Assembly (NCBI GenBank): GCA_015847255.1
Contig: JADLZK010010446.1
Span: 23,182 to 87,181 of the forward strand
Length of the DNA: 64,000 bases
Reading direction: 5' to 3'
From: Hyparrhenia diplandra
Lineage: Eukaryota; Streptophyta; Magnoliopsida; Poales; Poaceae
The notes beneath the pieces are model-generated. The model was not told the origin of the DNA and did not search any database. It worked only from the letters and a program-made list of their open reading frames with translations. Shown here piece after piece: positions 44,464 to 53,763 of the stretch. How positions within the stretch are numbered: position 1 is the stretch's first letter; each line of letters begins with the position of its first letter. A program made the translations under genes and the position numbers.

Positions 44464-45176
44464 GATTGCGATTCGCGTCGCCAAGGTCTCGGCGGATCCC
44501 ATAGAGGCCCTCCACATTCTGCGAAGCGCTATTCCTGAGATGAGAGCGGCGCGGCGGCGACCCCCTAGTGGGACGAGCATCGCCTTTGGACAAGGTGCTG
44601 TACCGGGCAGGGGGCTGGGAGACCTTCCACTACTCGCGAGTATCGGGAGAGTCTTATCGCCGAGCTTCGCCGCCGTTGGCAACCCGGAGGCGTGCTTCAA
44701 AGCCGCTTGTATACCGTCTTCATCGGTGACCGTTGCACCGTCGGCGTCGCCGCTCAAGATCTTTGCGGCCAGCGCCCGGCGTCGAGCATAAGGCCGCCAA
44801 GTATGTCCTTGCTCGTGCTCTGAGGGATAACACGGCGCCGCCGACGACGACCGTGCCCGCCAGCGATTTTTTGCGGGAGATCGAAGGCGACACGGCGGCG
44901 GCGATGGCTGCACCACAGAGTCGCGCGAATCGTGCAAAGCTCGCGGACGGGTAATGGGAGTGTTGGCGACTTGGTGATGCCCCATGCGAGAGAGGAAACT
45001 TCTTCTGCTCTGGCCCAACCGCTGCCTCGCCGGGGCGGGCATCGGTGCAGATGGTCGATAGGTGCGGCTTCATGGATGGCTGGGCGCGGGAGTATGGGAG
45101 CCGTACAATGCGTTGCGAGGAGTGTAGGATCCGCGCTGAGTGCCATAGGTTCTTCCTTGGTGCAGTGTGGGTATGA
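44463..45176 (+). pseudogene. F-box/Sel1-like/Cys-tail gene copy 3, fused to copy 2
   Basis: Lacks the first ten codons. EIAIRVAKVSADPIEALHIL follows immediately and in frame after the CRIRNE tail of copy 2. Downstream parts: AAVGNPEACFKAACIPSSS, KYVLARALRD, and the end RCEECRIRAECHRFFLGAVW with stop at 45174-45176. Frameshifts occur around 44770 and later. The open frame spanning the junction (44111-44791) is 226 codons. Confidence 0.75.
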
Positions 45177-45421
45177 GTAGGTAGTGGTCTTGCATGAATC
45201 AATACGTGTTATTGTGTAGTATATGTTTTTTTTTGAAGATAACGGGGAGGGGTTCTCCCCTACTATGACTTTATTGTGTATATGTTCTTTGTATATATGT
45301 GGTAATTCGTTCTTCATGTTATATTCATGTCTGCGATTCCCGCCGCATGCGACCACGCAGCAATGGCGCGCCGCGAACTCTCTCCCTTGGCTTTGTGCCT
45401 TGAGGTGTGCTACTAGATTTA
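45177..45421. other. 3-prime flank of F-box copy 3
   Basis: No gene. A minus frame of 200 codons (44754-45356) is antisense to copy 3 and its flank. Confidence 0.4.
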
Positions 45422-45657
45422 GGCCCCATTTGGATCGATTCTAGATTTTAAAAATCTGGATTCTAGTTGGTTTTTCAAAATCCGGTTTGTTGTTTGGATC
45501 ATGGGATTCTAGCATCGATTTCACCTATTTTTTTCCCGCACTCCATTATGCCCTTTGCACTTTATGAGGCGCAAAATAGTAATGCCCGTTTGGTAGATTC
45601 TAGATTTTAAAAATCTAGAATCTAAACCAAATGGACTTTATGATCCAAACGGGCCCT
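45422..45657. mobile_element. MITE with GGCCCCATTTGGATC ends
   Basis: Left end GGCCCCATTTGGATCGATTC and right end GATCCAAACGGGCCCT are inverted. A further internal palindrome (ATTCTAGATTTTAAAAATC on both sides) extends the pairing. About 235 bp, without coding capacity. TIR style suggests a Tourist- or hAT-type MITE; the target duplication is ambiguous (T/A bases only). Confidence 0.7.
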
Positions 45658-46003
45658 AAATTGTCACCCAGAATCAGCTAGAAGCTGCTCTTCTCTTGAT
45701 TTTGGATTCTTGCAATCTTTGAGACGCGCTACGATTTCCTTGGCACGTTCCACCGGGTTGTGTGTCCGTCGCTTGACCTCCCCGCCGGAGTGCACCGGGC
45801 TGCGCCCACATTATTCTTGTTCACATCTCTTCGCCACCGCGCCGCCGGCCCCACTCATAAAATCCTACATCTCCACTGCACCCGCATTTTCTTTGCTCAC
45901 CTCTCTTCGCCAACCGCTGTTCATCACCTCTCTTCGCCGCACAAAACCGCCTAGATCACACTCGAGCTTCCAGCAAAACCCCCGCCACGCCGTGTCTCGC
46001 GCC
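45658..46003 (+). promoter_or_regulatory. 5-prime leader region of F-box copy 4
   Basis: C-rich sequence with two CACCTCTCTTCGCC-type units (about 45822, 45900 and 45925) preceding the ATG at 46004, parallel to the leaders of copies 1, 2, 7 and 8 (CACTCTTCACCGCACAAAA, GAGCTTCCACCA). No TATA box is convincing. Confidence 0.35.
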
Positions 46004-46749
46004 ATGGCAAACCTTCCTCATGACATGCTTGCACGGATCGCGTCGTGTCGCCAAGGTTTGAGCCGATCCCATAGAGGCACTCCGCAATCTGCGGGGCGCC
46101 TTTTAGAGATGAAAGCGGCATGCGGCGATCCCCTGGTGGGACGGAGCATCCCATTTGGACCATTTGCTATACCGGGGGGCCCGGCGAGCTTTTCCACTAC
46201 TCGGCGAGTATCGCGGCGGTCCCGATCAACAAGGCTCGCGGCCGTCGGCAACCCGGGCGTGCTTGAGCCGGCTTGTATGCCGTCTTCATCAAAGACCGTG
46301 ACACCATCACGCCGCCTCTCGCGATCTTTGCCGCCACGCTGCATCGAGCATAAGGCCGCCAAGTATGTCCTTGCTCTTGTGCTCTCTGGGGGGTAACATC
46401 GGGGCCGCCGACAACGATCATGCCGGCGGTTGATGTGGGAGATCGAAGGCGAGGACCGAGATGGCGGGGGACGTCGCGACCTTCGACAACTTCCATTACG
46501 TTGAAATCCGCCAAAATGTGGGGTTGCTTGCGGCTGCGACTTGATTAATGTGTGGCATCGAATACCGTGATCCCGCCCCACGGAGCCTCGCCATGACGGG
46601 CATTCTTTGCGAGAGGGCAAGACGGGTGCGGTAGCATTTGCGCATGGACGGAATTCCAGCCGTCGTACAAGTTCTGCAGCGAGGAGTGTAGGATCCGCAA
46701 GCAGTGTCAGAGGTTATTCGTCGTTAATAGTAAAGAGTGGTCTTTTTAA
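46004..46749 (+). pseudogene. F-box/Sel1-like/Cys-tail gene copy 4
   Basis: MANLPHDMLARIAS, then a shifted frame continues as MKAACGDPLVGRSIPFG, LAAVGNPGVLEPACMPSSS and HKAAKYVLALVLSGG. The C-terminus EECRIRKQCQRLFVVNSKEW ends at 46747-46749. Several single-base gaps relative to the other copies break the frame. It keeps the whole gene span (about 245 codons in the ancestor). Confidence 0.8.
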
Positions 46750-46885
46750 ATTTGATCGATCATATGTATGGATGATGCTGGAAAGATCCTGAGTATGCAT
46801 TGTGTTATATTTTTTCCAAATTTGTGTTGTTTGGATTTTTGATTGCAGTTGAAATGATTAGTGAACAGAGCGGGAAAAAAAAAAA

Positions 46886-47413
46886 GAGTAAAATACACCC
46901 CAGATAGGTAACAAGGGCGCGCGGCGGCCCTCCCGTGCCACGGCCACGTCTGCTCCGACCGCCACCCCGTGCCCGACGAGATGCAGGGTAGCCACGACGG
47001 ATCCTCACCGGCGGTGCTCATCAGGGCGCACAAGGGCAACCGCCTGCCCCTCCGACAGTGTTGCCTGCCCCTCCCCTTGTGCGGCGTTGCGTGCTCGTCG
47101 AATGAAGGAGCAGAGGAAAGGGATGACAGGTGGGCTCCACATGTCATGGACCGGTAGGAATGAGTTTGGGTAGTCTAGTTTAGGTAGTCTTGCTTTGGAG
47201 TTGAAAGCAAAATTTAGGTAGAAAGAAGTTTGGTAGCTACCTAGATGTAGTTTTAGGTAGTCTTGTTTAGGTAGTACTCTTTTGGAGATGCTCTAAGTTG
47301 AAGTACCTATCCGGTATTCACAAATAGTTTGAGTACACGATCATTACGTTTTTAAGTTGGAGTACCTATCGATACCCACCGAATAGTTTAGGTACCCATG
47401 GTGCATTTTACTC
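46886..47413. mobile_element. Unclassified TIR element, about 528 bp
   Basis: Ends GAGTAAAATACACCCC (46886) and, inverted, GAGTAAAATGCACCATGGG (reading back from 47413), both bordered by A runs that could be an 8-9-bp poly-A target duplication. The interior has a GC-rich half (46910-47150) and repeats of TTTAGGTAGTCTTG. Class uncertain (MULE or hAT MITE). The 133-codon minus frame inside is composition-driven. Confidence 0.55.
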
Positions 47414-47801
47414 AAAAAAAATACTTAACAGACCCGTGCTAAAAAAAAAGGCGTCGTCTTTCGTTCTCGTCTTCCCAATGGGTGTAGGTGGTTGTAAAAA
47501 AGCGGTGCAGGTCAGTAGCGTGAGGCCGACACACACACTACGCGGCCTGCGCCAAAGGATTGGACGGAACGACGGTGGCAGACGTGGGCCCTATTCTACA
47601 GCGAGGTGTGTAGGATACGCAAAGGATTCGCATGCAAGGGTGTGGATATGATCGGGGCGTGTCACGGGAATAGGAGGGCCTAAATTTTTCTTTTGCAACG
47701 GTCATGTCGCATGCTGCGCCCGAGTGCACCGGCCCGCCCGGGGGTTTAACTCACCCGCATTATTGCTGCCCCAAGCGGCGCGGATTTGTTGACCCCGTGC
47801 C
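47414..47801 (+). pseudogene. F-box array debris with VCRIRK tail module
   Basis: 47425-47570 repeats the block seen at 42522-42600. 47590-47645 contains GAGGTGTGTAGGATACGCAAAGGATTCGCATGCAAGG, encoding EVCRIRKGFACKG, a diverged version of the family's C-terminal Cys motif, found also at 17434, 49310 and 55527. 47700-47801 is the leader of the next truncated copy. Confidence 0.5.
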
Positions 47802-47880
47802 ATGGACAACCTTCCGCGAGACATGCTTGCGAGGCCTTCGGGCAAGAACTCACGATTTTTTTATTTTTTTCTTTTTAAAT
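47802..47880 (+). pseudogene. F-box copy 5, deleted to its first ten codons
   Basis: MDNLPRDMLARPSGK then a T-rich run and stop. After the tenth codon the sequence jumps directly into the array spacer (CTTCGGGCAAGAACTCACGATTTTTT corresponds to CTTCGGGGCTCAAGAACCCC at 52560). The gene body has been removed by a deletion joining the 5-prime end to the 3-prime spacer. Confidence 0.7.
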
Positions 47881-48414
47881 CGTGGCCAAAACACGTGACT
47901 AGTCCTTCTCCCTCATAGTAACTCCAAATGTGATAGTTTTTCTTTCTTTTTTTTTTTTTGAAATAATGTTGTATCAAGAAATTGTATTCTTCTTGCTATT
48001 ACTTTTGTCATGTTATTTTAAAACGTTTGAAATTTTAATTTCGGAAAATACGACTTCGACAAAATTTTTGGAGCATCTAATGATTTCAGCGAGATGAAGT
48101 CATGCACATAAAAGTTGTATAACTCCTTAATATGTACATCTCGTATAGGTTCTATAGTGAAGAGTGTAGGATCCGCGACGGGTGTGCGAGAGAGGTTCAT
48201 CGGTCCTGCATTACGGGCATTTTATTTTGCGTGTTCAATCGATTGATCGATCTTATGCGGGTGTATAGCTACCTTGATCTCTAGATGGTTGATCTCGATC
48301 AAACAAACTTATTTTGATAGCTTTTTGGTGCGTGCGTGATGGTTGATGTCGATCTTGGGTACCTACCTAGGTGCATGATGATGGCGAGATGTGTTATATA
48401 AGTTGTGATAGCTT
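47881..48414 (+). repeat. F-box array spacer, copy C, with an orphan gene tail
   Basis: Spacer motifs (GGCCAAAACACGTGACTAG, TAACTCCAAATGTGATAG) run to about 48130. An orphan 3-prime gene end GAAGAGTGTAGGATCCGCGACGGGTG (EECRIRDGC) follows at 48153-48180, then CTCTAGATGGTTGATCTCGATCAAAC at 48279, the unoccupied equivalent of the MULE site near copy 1. Confidence 0.65.
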
Positions 48415-48560
48415 CACTAGTGGAGAAACGGACTTTTCGATCTGGAGCTTTAGTCCCGACCATTGTTGACCCGGGACAAGAGGAGTTAGTCCTAATTGTA
48501 ACATTATCCTATTTGGGACAAAATCTTTGTCCCTGTATATGTAATTTTTGGCTTTGCTTT
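48415..48560 (+). mobile_element. CACTA-type transposon end
   Basis: CACTAGTGGAGAAACGGAC is a CACTA-superfamily terminal repeat, followed by subterminal TTTAGTCCCGACC, GACCCGGGAC and TTAGTCC repeats, the usual grass CACTA/En-Spm pattern. The opposite end was not found, so length and content are unknown; it may be a solo or truncated end. Confidence 0.7.
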
Positions 48561-48737
48561 GTATGAAAACTATAGTGTCATTTGATCCTTCATAAAAGGT
48601 GCTTCTTTTTTTCTTAATGTCTTAAAGGAAGAAAAGAGAAGTGAGAGATTAATGAAAGGTACTCTACCACCATATGGCAAAAAGAAACTCGAGCTATGAA
48701 AGTTCTCAAAAAAAAAAAAATAAATCTATATAAATTT

Positions 48738-48895
48738 AATTAAAAAAATTATGAAGCGGCTAGAGAGGAGGTCTCACATGACACTACTTTTTATGAAGAA
48801 GCACATAGTCATGTGATCCTTCATAAAAAAGGAATGCTATGTCGGACCTCCTCTCTCCTTAATAATTTATCTAACAAGAGATTTCACACTTCCAT
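48738..48895. repeat. Imperfect inverted repeat (foldback)
   Basis: Left arm AGAGAGGAGGTC...ACATGAC...TTTTTATGAAG (48762-48800) pairs with CTTCATAAAAAAGG...GACCTCCTCTCTC (48819-48857). Weaker pairing extends to AAATTAT/ATAATTT outside. A related half (TTTGATCCTTCATAAAAGG) occurs at 48578. It may be internal to the CACTA derivative or a separate foldback MITE. Confidence 0.6.
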
Positions 48896-49594
48896 ATTTA
48901 GGTGGGTTCACTCCGGCTTCAACTAGCAATGTGGTACTAAAGGAATTGCACTCCCTCCTTTGCACTTTATGGGCCGGGCCTTTGAGATTTTCTTAACGGC
49001 TTCAAGGAGTGACTTAGTTTTTTTAGTAAGCTTGTGTGCGGCATGTACACTTGTAAGAAAAAAAAAAAAAGTTAGATTTTTTAAAGTGAATCATAATGGG
49101 ACATGAAAGTCGCTCAAAAATTGAATCTCTATAAATTTTATTATTGGTCCAAGGTCAAATTCCATATATTTTATAAAATTGATTTTTTTAATTATTGCTC
49201 TATCCGTCCTTCGTCCTCGGCCCGTCAATCGGTGCCTCGCCCGATCGAGACCGGCATCGGTTTTGATGACACTTCGCGAACGATGGCGGGCGTGCGCCCT
49301 CTTGGCGGCGAGGTGTGTAGGACACGCCCGGTTGGGATACGCATGCAAGGTGTGTGGATATGATCAGCACGTGTCATGGAAAAAATAGTAGTAGTAGGAG
49401 TACTACTTGGAGCGGTCATGTCGTCACTTTCGACCTCTGCGCCCGACGCCACGGGCCCCACATGTAAGGTGGTGTACTCCGTACACCGGTAGGGAGTACA
49501 ACTAGTGCGCACCGGATGGGCACCCACATTATTTCCCGACCCGCGGCGCGCTCGAGCCTCGAGGAAAGCCGTGCGGCTGCGCCTCGAGCCACCC
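48896..49594. other. AT-rich flank then F-box leader with VCRT tail module
   Basis: 48896-49200 is non-coding and A/T-rich. 49300-49370 (GCGAGGTGTGTAGGACACGC ... GCATGCAAGG) is the diverged C-terminal tail module of the family. 49420-49594 is C-rich leader before copy 6. Confidence 0.45.
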
Positions 49595-49708
49595 ATGGAG
49601 AACTTTTTCCGTGGGAGTTGCTTGAGGGCGACATTTGCGCTCCGCTTCGCCATGGCCGTAGAGGATCACGTGGAGGGCCTCTTCAATCTAAAGACTCAAG
49701 AACCCTAG
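49595..49708 (+). pseudogene. F-box copy 6, truncated to 37 codons
   Basis: Complete small frame MENFFRGSCLRATFALRFAM ... VEDHVEGLFNLKTQEP ending in TAG at 49706-49708. It corresponds to the F-box N-terminus, but the following bases are already array spacer (AAGACTCAAGAACCCTAGTAATTTTTC), so everything after the first 30 or so residues was deleted. A related segment is embedded in copy 7. Confidence 0.65.
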
Positions 49709-49857
49709 TAATTTTTCTTTTAGACCTGTGGTCAAAACTTGTGAATAGTCTTTCTCACTCATCATACGGTAGTAGTAAGAGTCCAAATGTGATGGTTTTT
49801 CTCTTTTTTTTTAAAAAAATCGTTCTCTATCAAGAGATTGTTTGTTACTCCCTCCGT
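49709..49857 (+). repeat. F-box array spacer, copy D (first part)
   Basis: GGTCAAAACTTGTGAATAG ... GTCCAAATGTGATGG ... TCGTTCTCTATCAAGAGATTG, continuous with 50813-51590 if the two MITEs and the SINE between them are removed. Confidence 0.7.
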
Positions 49858-50113
49858 TCCGTTCCATAAAACATGCAATTCTCGCTTCCCAGGAGTCAAC
49901 GTTTTTTTAAATTGCCGGCAATTGTATATTAAAATCTATAAATATTTATACTAAGTAAATAGTATCATCGGAAAGATCTTTAAATCTAGTTTTTAATAAA
50001 TTTATTTGGAGATATAAATGTTGCACATGTTATCTGTAAACCTATCTAGTCAAAGTTGAGAAAATTTGACCGACACGCTTCGCATAATTGCAAGCTTTTT
50101 GGAACGGAGGGAG
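49858..50113. mobile_element. Stowaway MITE 1 of a pair
   Basis: TA-flanked, 256 bp, ends CTCCCTCCGTTCCG and CGGAACGGAGGGAG (inverted), no coding capacity: Tc1/mariner-derived Stowaway type. Confidence 0.9.
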
Positions 50114-50152
50114 TACATCTATTAAAGCACTCACAATGCAAACTCTACCATA

Positions 50153-50386
50153 CTCCCTCCATCCCTAATTGACCGTCGTCGTTGGTTTTTCGTGCCACAA
50201 GTTTGACTCGATTTGTACAAAATACATGCAAAATTTATGTTTACAAAAATTTATTAAAAAACTAGACAAAAATATCTTTTCGATGATACTAATTACTTAG
50301 CATAAATATTTATATATTTTAATATATAATTGCCAGTGATAGTTTCTCGGGAAGTGAGAAAGACAAACATTTAGGGATGGAGGGAG
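50153..50386. mobile_element. Stowaway MITE 2 of a pair
   Basis: TA-flanked, 234 bp, ends CTCCCTCCATCCCTAA and TTAGGGATGGAGGGAG. It lies 39 bases from the first MITE but belongs to a different sequence family. Confidence 0.9.
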
Positions 50387-50590
50387 TAGAGTCTACAAAA
50401 GCGTATTTATTACATTCATATTTATTGTAATTTGTTGATGTGGCGCGATGTTGTAGTATATTTATGGAAGAGAGATACCAAGACTCCAAGTCTTATTTAG
50501 ACTCAAGTCCATGATATTAGAGATAATAAATGACCTTATTAGACTCTACCATAGAGTGCGGGTTGGGAGTGCCCTTACTCTTGTCATGTT

Positions 50591-50812
50591 CCCGGGTTCA
50601 AATCTTTGGGTGTGACACTTTATCTGGATTTATTCAGCGATTTTCGGCGCTATGCATGTAAGTGGTGGGCGACGTCGCCGTCGACAATGAGGCGCTGTGG
50701 TGACCGTGAACTTCAAGATTTGTCGGCTCAATCCTTCGAAGGTGCTCATAGGGGTAGGGTTTGCGTGCGTGTTGAGCATGTGCGTTGTCTTGTGTAATCT
50801 CAAAAAAAAAAA
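50591..50812 (+). mobile_element. 5-prime truncated SINE, relative of 41258-41549
   Basis: Starts at the B box (CCCGGGTTCAAATC) and follows the full SINE through GATTTTCGGCGCTATGCAT, CTTCAAGATTTG(T/C)CGGCTCA, TCCTTCGAAGGTGCTCATAG and AATCTC plus A tail. It has replaced about 14 bases of spacer D (CATCGACAACATTT in other copies). Confidence 0.85.
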
Positions 50813-51596
50813 TTGAAATTTGGATTTCAAAAATACAACTTCAAACTATATTTTTCGGGCATCTAATGATTTTAGCAGAAGAAGTAATGAACACAAAAGT
50901 TGTATAGCTTCTTAAGATGTACATATTTTTTTATATTGGTCATTTATTCATCCGACGACGTCGCGGTAACATTATTCACTAGATTTACACGTCTCATAAA
51001 GTTTATGGATCTATGAGAGAGATTTCTAAGATTTACGGACAATGTCATTAGCACTATGTCGGATGGGGAAACAACCAAAATAAGAATTGTCGATCTTGCT
51101 AAGTTATGAAGCTCTCTAGCTTAAAACTTTTTGATTTGACATTATCTTGTAATGGAAAACTACGTCTCAATTTCAAAAAAGATTAAAAATTGAAATTTAA
51201 ATGTTTTAAGTGACTTCGGATAGACAAGCCCCAAACATACCGATTGTAGTTCTCAACTATCCATGAAACTTTATAGTTTATAACTTTTTGATTTGAGATC
51301 ATCTTGTCATGGAAAAACATGTAGTAATGGTTTGAAAATGTTTATCTTAGTACGGACCGCATTGGGTTAGTTTTTCTTGGTGAAAAAAAGGCGTACGCCC
51401 ACTTCCTTGGACTCGTTCAGCGTGTCATGTCCATCATTTGGACACCTCCGCCGGATTGCGCGGGCTGGACGACACCCGTCCCTGCACTGCGCAGGCTGGA
51501 CACCCGCGGTGCTCACCAACACATGTTCGCCTCCCCGCCGCCGGTGACAGCGACCACTCTTGACCGCACAAAAAAAGCCCCCCGCCGCCTCGCGCC
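50813..51596 (+). repeat. F-box array spacer, copy D (second part) and leader of copy 7
   Basis: Matches 43085-43800 in order: TTTTTCGGGCATCTAATG, GACAATGTCATTAGCACTATGTCGGATGGGG, GATAGACAAGCCCCAAACATA, CGCATTGGGTTAG, then a C-rich leader ending CTCGCGCC before the ATG. Confidence 0.75.
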
Positions 51597-52440
51597 ATGG
51601 AAAACCTTCCGCGTAACATGCTTGCAGAGATCGCGATTCAAGTCGCCAAGGTCTCAGCAGATCCCATGTTGGACCTCGCCAATCTGCGGGCCACGTTCGC
51701 GGATGAAAGCGGTGTCTTGGCGACCCCCTGGTGGGACGGTGCATCCCATTGGACCGGGTGCTGTACTGCAGGCTACTACTCGCGGAAGGTCGGAGTTGCT
51801 TGAGGGACGATGCGCTCCGCGTCGGCATGGTCGCGAGGATCCGGTGGAGGGCTGGGGGTCGGAGTACTACTCGATGCAGTATTGCGCGAGTCTCATTGCC
51901 AAGCTCGCCGTGGCCGGCAACCCGGAGGCGTGCCGTAGAGCAGGCATGTTTGCCGTGTTCCTGGAAGGCCGTGGCACCGTCTTGCCGCTGCTCGACTTGC
52001 TGGAACAAGCCTCCAACTCAGGGCATGCACTCGCTCGGTATGTGCACGCCCTTCTTCTCCTGAGGCGAACGCCGCCCGCCGATGACGGCCGTGCCCGGGC
52101 GGTGTTGCGGGAGCCGAGAGCGCGACTCTGGCGGCGATGGCTGCACCCGGAAGAGCGCGAGCTGCGAGCTCCGCACACGCAGGCGGTCGCGAGTGTTGTA
52201 CAACCACTCGGTGCGCGGGCGCACTATGCTGCAGAAGGCAACATCTTCCTCCCTGGCCCAATCGGTGCCTCGCCGGGGCGGGCATCGGTCGCGAGAGCCG
52301 GGGATGGTGCGGCCGTTATGCTAGAACGGCGGAAGCGGGGAGGTTGTGGTGCATTTTCTGCAGCGAAGTGTAGGATCCGCGCCGAGTGTAGTAAGTTCTT
52401 CCGTGTTGCACTCGTCGGGATCGGCGCGGCAGGAGCATAA
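51597..52440 (+). pseudogene. F-box/Sel1-like/Cys-tail gene copy 7 (longest, chimeric)
   Basis: MENLPRNMLAEIAIQVAKVS, ADPMLDLANLRATFADES and WWDGASHWTG are clean through 51780. A segment at 51788-51860 (GAGTTGCTTGAGGGACGATG...) then resembles the N-terminal coding part of copy 6, shifting the frame. The other frame is open to the stop at 52438-52440: SLIAKLAVAGNPEACRRAGM and FAVFLEGRGTVLPLLDLLEQ (Sel1/TPR-like helices), GHALARYVHALLLLRR, and KCRIRAECSKFFRVALVGIG. Two bases are missing in the FCSEECRIR motif. Predicted role is an F-box adaptor-like protein; this copy has the best preserved C-terminal half. Confidence 0.8.
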
Positions 52441-53083
52441 ACCGATAGCATAGATAGGAGCGATAGGTTCCCGGGATCCACCGTGCTTGTCGTTCGGATT
52501 CGCTAGAGACCGCATATCCGGTAACATCCGCGCCGCCGGTGTGCCACCATGTCGGAGACCTTCGGGGCTCAAGAACCCCTAATTTTTCTTTTTAATTTGT
52601 GGTCAAAACTTGTGACTAGTCTTTCTCCCTCATGGTAACTCCAAATGTGATGGTTTTTCTTTCTAGTATTTTTTTAAAATCGTTCTCTATCAAGAGATTG
52701 TTTTGTTACATCTATTACTCTTATATATCATGTTTCATCGACAACATTTGAAATTTGTATTTCAAAAATTCAACTCGAAACAACATTTTTCGAGCATCTA
52801 ATGATTTTTTTGAAAAAAAGCGTCGCCCATTTCCTTGGACTCGTTCGCGTGTCATGTCCGTCCTTTGGACACCTCCGCGGGGCAGACCGGCGGGTCCGCA
52901 TAAAATCCACGTCCCGCACCGCGGGCTGGACACCCGCATTCGGTGCTCATCACCAACACCAAGCTGGCGCCCACCGCTATTCGCCTCCCGCCGCCCGGTG
53001 CTAGCGACCACTCTTCACCGCACAAAACTTGGCTAGTAGAGAGCCTAGAGCTTCCACCAAAAAAGCCCCCGCCGCCTCGCGCC
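52441..53083 (+). repeat. F-box array spacer, copy E, and leader of copy 8
   Basis: 52540-52805 is the spacer (GGTCAAAACTTGTGACTAG, GTAACTCCAAATGTGATGG, TTTTTCGAGCATCTAATG). It is shortened, jumping from there to the leader (CCATTTCCTTGGACTCGTTC, also at 51397) and GAGCTTCCACCAAAAAAGCC before ATG 53084. Confidence 0.7.
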
Positions 53084-53763
53084 ATGGAAAACCTTCCACG
53101 TGACATGCTTGCGAGAGATCGCGATTCGAAGTCGCCATGGTCTCGAAGATCCCATGTTGGACCTCACCAATCTGGCGGGCCCACGTTCGCGGATGAAAGC
53201 GGCGTCTTGGCGACCCCCTGGTGGGGACGGAGCATCCCAATGGACCGGTCTTTGTACGCAATGGCGCGAGTACCGCGGAGAATATTATCACCGGCTCGCC
53301 GCCGGAAACCCGGAGGCGTGTTTTTAGAGACGGCTTGTTTGGCGTCTTCATCGGGAGGCCATGACACCGTCGGCCGCCGCTTGGGATGCCGCACCAAGGC
53401 CGCCGGCCGAGCATGAAGCCGCCAAGTATGTCCTTGCTCTTTTTGCTCTCTGGGGCTAACACCGGGCGCTGCCACCGGCGACTATGCCCGGTGGTTGATG
53501 CGGAGATCGGCGAGGACCGGAGACAACTGGGACGTCACGCGACCTTCCGAACTTCCATTCTGTTGAAATTCGCCAACATGTATGGGACCGCTTGCGAGCC
53601 TTGGTGTGTGGTATCCACAATACCGTGATGCCGCCCCACCGCAGCCTCGCCATGGCGGGCATCGCTGCGGGGAAAGATGGTGCGGTAAAACTTTCGATTG
53701 ACGGGATCCCAGCCGCCGCACATGTTCCGCTGAAATGAGGAGTGTAGGATCAAAAGCGTGTGA
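53084..53763 (+). pseudogene. F-box/Sel1-like/Cys-tail gene copy 8
   Basis: MENLPRDMLARDRDSKSPWS: the same one-base insertion after the tenth codon as in copy 1. Shifted frames give EIAIRSRH, MLDLTNLAGP, NPEACF and HEAAKYVLALF. The tail EECRIKSV ends at a TGA (53761-53763), earlier than in the other copies. Multiple indels. Confidence 0.75.

Noticed and set aside
44754..45356. 200-codon minus ORF (and similar minus ORFs at 46018-46620 and 51367-52008)
   Set aside because: They are antisense shadows of the F-box copies and share no independent conservation.
51427..52440. A single intact 337-codon gene
   Set aside because: The first 120 or so codons are out of frame with the F-box start at 51597; only the second half is in the family's true frame.
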